A DNA stretch of 11,027 bases from positions 1 through 11,027 of the forward strand of contig JAAMPI010001726.1 of the NCBI GenBank assembly GCA_013054445.1, read 5' to 3'. Below the pieces are notes generated by a model. That model saw only the letters and a program-made list of their open reading frames with translations, made no database searches and was not told the DNA's origin. Within the stretch, counting starts at the first letter, position 1. The number at the start of each line of letters is the position of its first letter. Positions 7,589-11,027 of the stretch are shown here, in pieces. This DNA is from Cudoniella acicularis. Lineage: Eukaryota > Ascomycota > Leotiomycetes > Helotiales > Helotiaceae. The translations under genes were made by a program, and so were the position numbers.

Positions 7589-7891
7589 TTAATTTCCAAT
7601 TTTTATCAAAATAAAGATAATTGCAACTCTTCTCGCGTGGAATACTAAATCGTTGCGAGGGAACAAGAAGTAATGAAAGAAAGAGGTGGCAACAAGAAGA
7701 CAGGTGATAGTATGCAAGTACTTGACAGGAGCTAAAAACCTGCTCCTTTAGTGTTAGAACATATTAAAAAACAATGAAATAATCATAGTCACAAATAATA
7801 CCAAAGTTCAAAAGTACCATCTAAGCAGAAGCACCAAACACAGCACAAGTAACCGCAATATTGAGAAACCCTTTCTCCACGAAGGGAACAT
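7589..7891 (-). CDS. Candidate two-exon small membrane or secreted protein, unit I
   Basis: This is the best gene model inside the array. Exon 7891-7818 starts MFPSWRKGF and continues as an uninterrupted Leu/Val/Cys core typical of a signal peptide or signal anchor. A 78-nt intron (7817-7740) has donor GTACTT, a consensus branch TTCTAACAC and acceptor AGCAG at suitable spacing. Exon 7739-7589 continues in phase and ends after 50 codons, giving 74 residues. The second exon holds the degenerate Ala/Pro-Val hexads of cluster I and a basic, hydrophobic tail. A TATAAATA element and a C/T-rich leader precede it. No family is recognised, and a chance assembly of signals cannot be excluded. Confidence 0.3.
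7687..7729 (+). repeat. TGACAGC cluster I (degenerate)
   Basis: TGGCAAC at 7687, TGATAGT at 7705 and TGACAGG at 7723 are all exactly 18 bp apart. No exact core remains, yet the phase is intact, which is why it is listed. Confidence 0.45.
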
Positions 7892-7955
7892 TTTAATTGA
7901 AGACTGTAAGAGGACCGCGTCTTTGGTGAGAAGGGAAAGAGGAGTGCGATGGGTT

Positions 7956-7963
7956 TATTTATA
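7956..7963 (-). promoter_or_regulatory. TATA element, unit I
   Basis: TATAAATA preceded by GGGGG on the minus strand is followed by a C/T-rich leader (CACTCCTCTTTCCCTTCTC) and the ATG at 7891, 72 bp away. Unit J has a very similar GGGGTATAAATA. Confidence 0.4.
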
Positions 7964-8425
7964 CCCCCTATTAATCAATAATCATCCTTTCTGTTGCTGC
8001 TTGTTGGGATATTGTAGAATAGAATTTAAGGAGGTAAGGAAGCAATAGCGGGGTAAGAACAACTCAATCGCATCCATCTCATTCACTCTCCTGACATCCC
8101 CTCCTCAGCTCCTAGACACAGCAACAAGACTACCAAACTCTCAATACAATTCCACGCCAAGTTCCAGGGGTTCCTATAAATACATCTCCAAGGCACAAAT
8201 TAATAAAGAAGAACAAGGAAGTTCGTGCTAAATGAAAAAATTCTCACTTGGTGGAGTTGTGGCGGAAGGGTCCTCGCCAACGCCGTAGAATGCGACTTTG
8301 GGAAGGAAACGTAGTGCTTGTCTACAGTTAGTTTGCTGTATGGTAAGAGTTGATGATAGTGTGAAGTGGGGAAGAAGAACAGTTGAGTAGCTGAAAGGGG
8401 GGATGAGGGAGGGGAATGGGTGGAA

Positions 8426-8468
8426 TGACAGTGCAGAGGGGTTTGACAGCGATGAAAATCTCAACAGC
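8426..8468 (+). repeat. TGACAGC cluster J
   Basis: TGACAGT at 8426, TGACAGC at 8444 and CAACAGC at 8462 are exactly 18 bp apart. The left flank (8360-8425) is almost pure purine and the right flank is pyrimidine-rich. Two minus-strand frames (8573-8328 and 8470-8228) and one plus-strand frame (8403-8747) cross here. None shows a domain. Confidence 0.65.
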
Positions 8469-8993
8469 AACTTCCCTCACTTTTGCAACTTTTGCGTCTC
8501 CACGTTTCGAAATGGCAGAACCTCTTTTAGAAAGTGTGGTTTGTGTCGACTGGTTGAGAGATGTGCTTTCCAACCTAGAACTCTTCGTCCATATTTTGAT
8601 GGTTTTGTAAACTCGATGAGTGCCATGTTGGGTTACTCTGAGTGCCCTTTCTCCTATATATGGCTGGTTCAGATTTTGCTACGGAGAAAAAATGTTGTAT
8701 TTATACCCCTCGGGCTCGCCCCACTCGCGGGTGTAAAAGAAAGGTGAGATACTCGTAAGTTGTGAACATTTTTTGGATAGTCCTAGATCTCTTGAAACAG
8801 CAGTGTATCGTTGGATTAGGCATAAAAAAAAATAGTAATACAAACATTCTTCTAAACATCTCCAAATTTGTGAAGAACTCACGAGCTTATCCCCGATAAT
8901 GTACTACATCTTTCTGCATCCAACAAGCCCCCTTCAAGTCTTCTTTTTTGTTTCTTGCCACTGCCAAAATGCGCCAGCAAGGACCCAAAAAAT
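8469..8993. other. Intergenic stretch between the array and the 2EXR gene
   Basis: It holds the minus-strand GGGGTATAAATA at 8709-8698 (unit J) with a possible ATG at 8626 opening 49 codons, a second TATATA at about 8655, and an imperfect inverted pair TTTATACCC / GGGTGTAAA around 8700-8738. Its right end is the presumed 3' untranslated region of the 2EXR gene. No convincing gene is seen. Confidence 0.4.
8698..8705 (-). promoter_or_regulatory. TATA element, unit J
   Basis: TATAAATA after GGGG on the minus strand lies 79 bp before an ATG at 8626 and 236-278 bp right of cluster J. Confidence 0.35.
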
Positions 8994-9999
8994 TCAACTT
9001 TCGCTCTTCTTGAGCAGGCTGAGAAACCTTCTTTTGACGCCCCTTAGCTTATTCCACATAGATTTCTCTCGTTCCGGCGGGTCTGAAGGTCCTAGGTCAG
9101 GAACAATGGGAGCATCAATTACGACTGTCGCATCCTGACTCGGAGTTGCAGTGATCTCCCCACCGGGGTTCAACAGCGCCAGTAAATTTCTCTCACCACC
9201 CCAATACGGAGGTGACATCTCATACTTCGGTATAAATGTTTGACGAAAACGCCTTGCAAAAAAATCCCTTTGTGCACAAAAGATTTTTAGTCATGCTCCT
9301 TATCAAAGGGAAAATTTTCACTCACCATTCTTGGATATAATTTTCACGATATCCCCAAAACGCAAAGGGCATTTGCGAGAAGTCGTTCGTAGAGCGTGTC
9401 AGTAGCCCAGTGAATTGGTGGCTCATCATGTCGTGTTTAGCAGCATACTTCGTGCCGATTGTTAATGTCTCCATGTTGATGAATCGGTTCTCGAGCAGCT
9501 GCTTGAGAAGTACTGACGCAGTGGGCACGAAATCAACGACGACATGCTTCACTTCTTTTTCCACGCCCCTCTCTGTCTTCGAGATAAAAGTGCCTGAACT
9601 CGAGAGATGCAGAGATCGAAGTACATATTCTGAGTGAATACGTAGAACGTCGAGTTGGAGGTTGAAGAACACGGGTGCACCACCTAGCTGGGCTGTGAAG
9701 ATTGGCGTGTAGAATTTCTGGGCGACGGAGCGAGCTTCACTATTTGTATGAAGCATCGCGGGAATGGCATATGTCGCGAGGATGCGGCTTGGATAGCGGA
9801 TCACGTTAGGTTGCAGGCGTGGTTCCATGATTTGATTGTGAGAGTGTTCCATGGAGAGACGGACGATTTTGGGCTCTCGTGGGAGAGCTAGATTCCATAT
9901 CATTAATCGTATTTCAAATGGTAAGTCGGGGAAATGACAGAATTCTTGTGGCGTTGTCTTTTCTGCACTCATATCTTGGGCTTCAAGATAATTCGACAT
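8994..9999 (-). CDS. 2EXR domain-containing protein (one intron)
   Basis: The model joins exon 9999-9326 to exon 9267-8994 and gives 315 residues. The N-terminal part is a clear 2EXR-family domain: the F-x-x-FPDLPFEIRLMIWNLAL motif (residues 20-39, with EIR at 29-31) and HTNSEAR (84-90, with EAR at 88-90) are the two E-x-R signatures. The family is abundant in filamentous ascomycetes and its biochemical role is unknown. The frame stops with TGA right after exon 1, but that TGA lies inside a GTGAGT donor at 9325. A 58-nt intron (branch-like GACTAA, acceptor AAAG at 9268) restores the frame into DFFARRFRQTF and then PPYWGG and a Pro/Asp-rich linker. It ends in a basic helix-like tail (KLRGVKRRFLSLLKK). 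An alternative acceptor 15 nt downstream (GCAAG at 9253) would drop five residues. The start has a good context (ACC ATG). Confidence 0.85.
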
Positions 10000-10282
10000 G
10001 GTGAAGCCCGAATGAAGATGCGATATTGATGTTGATGATAGCCTGGGGAGTGGAGTTCAGAAAATCGAGTCGGATCCGGTGCGGAGTGTCGTGAGTCTAG
10101 TCACTGTCCAATGGGTACTTCGTAGTGAGTGGCAACAAGAACTAGATTTTAAGAAAGATTTGAAGAAACTCAGGAATCTGTGAGGATATGATCATGTAAC
10201 ATTCTCAGCCTCATCTAGCCGTTTGCCGTGCATTTGCTCAGCCAATTAAGACTCACAATTGTACGGCTTCGGACTTAAGCGA
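10000..10282. other. Upstream region of the 2EXR gene
   Basis: No TATA element is evident near the 2EXR start. The leader on the minus strand is C/A-rich (ACTCCACTCCCCAGG and repeated ATCAACATC-like triplets). No ORF or RNA gene is supported here. Confidence 0.4.
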
Positions 10283-10442
10283 GACAATTTTCCCCTCGTC
10301 TGGTGAGACGTTACTAGCGTATTAGCCACAGGGTGTGGCACCCAATAAGTTATCTTTAAAAGGTGGCTTCTGGAATTTTATTGGGTGCCACAGCTGTGGC
10401 TAATACGCTAGTAATGTCTCACCAGATGAGGGGATAATTGTC
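10283..10442. mobile_element. MITE-like hairpin element with about 65-bp inverted repeats
   Basis: The left arm 10283-10348 and right arm 10378-10442 are reverse complements with about four differences (for example GACG / GACA, and CAGGGTG / CAGCTG, a one-base indel). They flank a 29-bp loop. Both arms begin GACAATT and run through CCCCTC, TGGTGAGAC, TTACTAGCGTATTAGCC and GGCACCCAATAA. The structure is that of a foldback or MITE copy with no coding capacity. No clear target-site duplication is visible. The high arm identity points to a fairly recent insertion or to maintenance by conversion. Confidence 0.8.
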
Positions 10443-10764
10443 CCTCTCCTGGAGGTGGTGGCTGTGCTTCTGTGAGTCTGCCAAAGCCAGAGTGTTTCTT
10501 TTTGTGTTTGTCTCGTGGTGTAGAAGCCTCTCGGCAGATTGGTTGTTTTGTAGACATATTGAAGCTACAAGCTGACCAAATTGGGCGAAGTTTGACTCGA
10601 TGTGATGCTTTGGAGGTGTTCACAATTGATTCAATCCACGGCGACAATTGTGCAATTGGCTGATGAGAGGATTGTTTGACGCGTAACGCGAAAGAGAGAC
10701 TCTTTGACGCCCCATCCAGAGACCTCCAAGCTGATTTTATTGTGGCGCTCGGATTTATGCGTCG
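10408..10764 (-). pseudogene. Open stretch interrupted by the hairpin element, unrecognised
   Basis: After a TAG at 10767-10765 this frame stays open for 118 codons and ends inside the hairpin element, so its natural end, if any, was displaced. There is no early ATG. The product is hydrophilic and basic (contains KHKKKHSGFGR and a PPPP run). The segment KSAWRSLDGASKS loosely resembles the 2EXR tail KSMWNKLRGVKRR, and both DNA stretches contain GGGGCGTCAAA, but in shifted frames, so this may be chance. The opposite strand also has a frame (10472-10663). It could be a gene relic or a noncoding open stretch. Confidence 0.2.
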
Positions 10765-11027
10765 CTAACTTCAATATCACGGTGAGTCGCGTTGAATCAT
10801 AACTCGCCACGTCGCGAAGCCCTTAGGCCTGTACTAGACTGAGGCCGTGGTATTGGAGCGAAAGAATTCCTTGATTTGACATCGCATTGTTCTCGTACGG
10901 AGCTGGAATATGAACGAAATAAATTGCGTCGGGAGAATACCGGCAAGACTACTGGCGGCCGTTAAAAACATGTGTCAAAACGAACTTCCTACAACCTACA
11001 TGCCCTTTCAAGCCCGTTGCGTCATTT
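10765..11027. other. Window end without supported features
   Basis: All frames are short. No TATA, tRNA or repeat is recognised. The base composition is more GC-rich than the array region. Confidence 0.35.

Larger units (their letters stand above)
2713..8468 (+). repeat. Array of nine units marked by 18-bp-phased TGACAGC clusters
   Basis: This 5.8-kb stretch holds no ORF above about 160 codons and no recognisable protein. Clusters B to J start at 2713, 3355, 4037, 4682, 5563, 6272, 6933, 7687 and 8426, giving intervals of 642, 682, 645, 881, 709, 661, 754 and 739 bp. All have the same orientation. Outside the clusters the units are highly diverged. Shared traits are a purine-rich plus-strand left flank, a pyrimidine-rich right flank in several copies (AACACTCTG in D and G, ATATCCCTCC in B and C), and a minus-strand TATA element 200-280 bp to the right. 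The longest interval (E to F) contains the separate repeat element at 5001-5319. An old tandem duplication is the simplest reading. Confidence 0.55.

Noticed and set aside
2481..8181. Plus-strand TATA words about 210-250 bp left of several clusters (2487, 4461, 5347, 8174)
   Set aside because: They are as frequent as expected in A/T-rich DNA, and most lack a following reading frame of use. They are kept only as a caution against over-reading the minus-strand TATA elements.
2713..8468. CRISPR-like array
   Set aside because: The conserved core is only about 7 bp at an 18-bp period, in eukaryote-like DNA. Repeats and spacers of CRISPR length are absent.

Overview
The window looks like nuclear DNA from a filamentous ascomycete, probably Leotiomycetes. 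The evidence is short fungal introns of about 60-80 nt, a GPI-anchored small secreted protein, and a 2EXR-domain protein, a family expanded in such fungi. The class-level placement is an inference. Only two genes can be called with confidence, both on the minus strand and both with one intron.

Layout: 414-980 (-) is a 167-residue secreted, probably GPI-anchored surface protein with its intron at 808-870. At 1165-2333 (-) there are two uncertain coding candidates, one of them a possible two-exon Cys-containing protein. From about 2700 to 8470 no long ORF exists. This stretch carries a previously unrecognised pattern: small clusters of the core TGACAGC (variants TAACAGC, TGACGGC, TGACAGT) repeated at a spacing of exactly 18 bp. 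Nine clusters recur every 640-880 bp, all in the same orientation, with two more at 120 and 1369. At 8994-9999 (-) lies the 2EXR gene, spliced to a basic C-terminal tail that the uninterrupted ORF misses. At 10283-10442 there is a near-perfect hairpin element (MITE-like), followed by an open but unrecognised stretch to the window end.

The array is the most interesting part. Most units have, on the minus strand, a TATA element 200-280 bp before the TGACAGC cluster and an ATG 41-79 bp after the TATA. In several units that ATG opens a short hydrophobic reading frame. In the frame of GCT-GTC, the cluster reads as Ala-Val every six residues. This may be a decaying tandem family of small genes, or an array of regulatory sites; the sequence alone does not decide. 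The longest interval in the array holds an apparent insertion (5001-5319) made of diverged repeats.

The genes show no obvious shared pathway.
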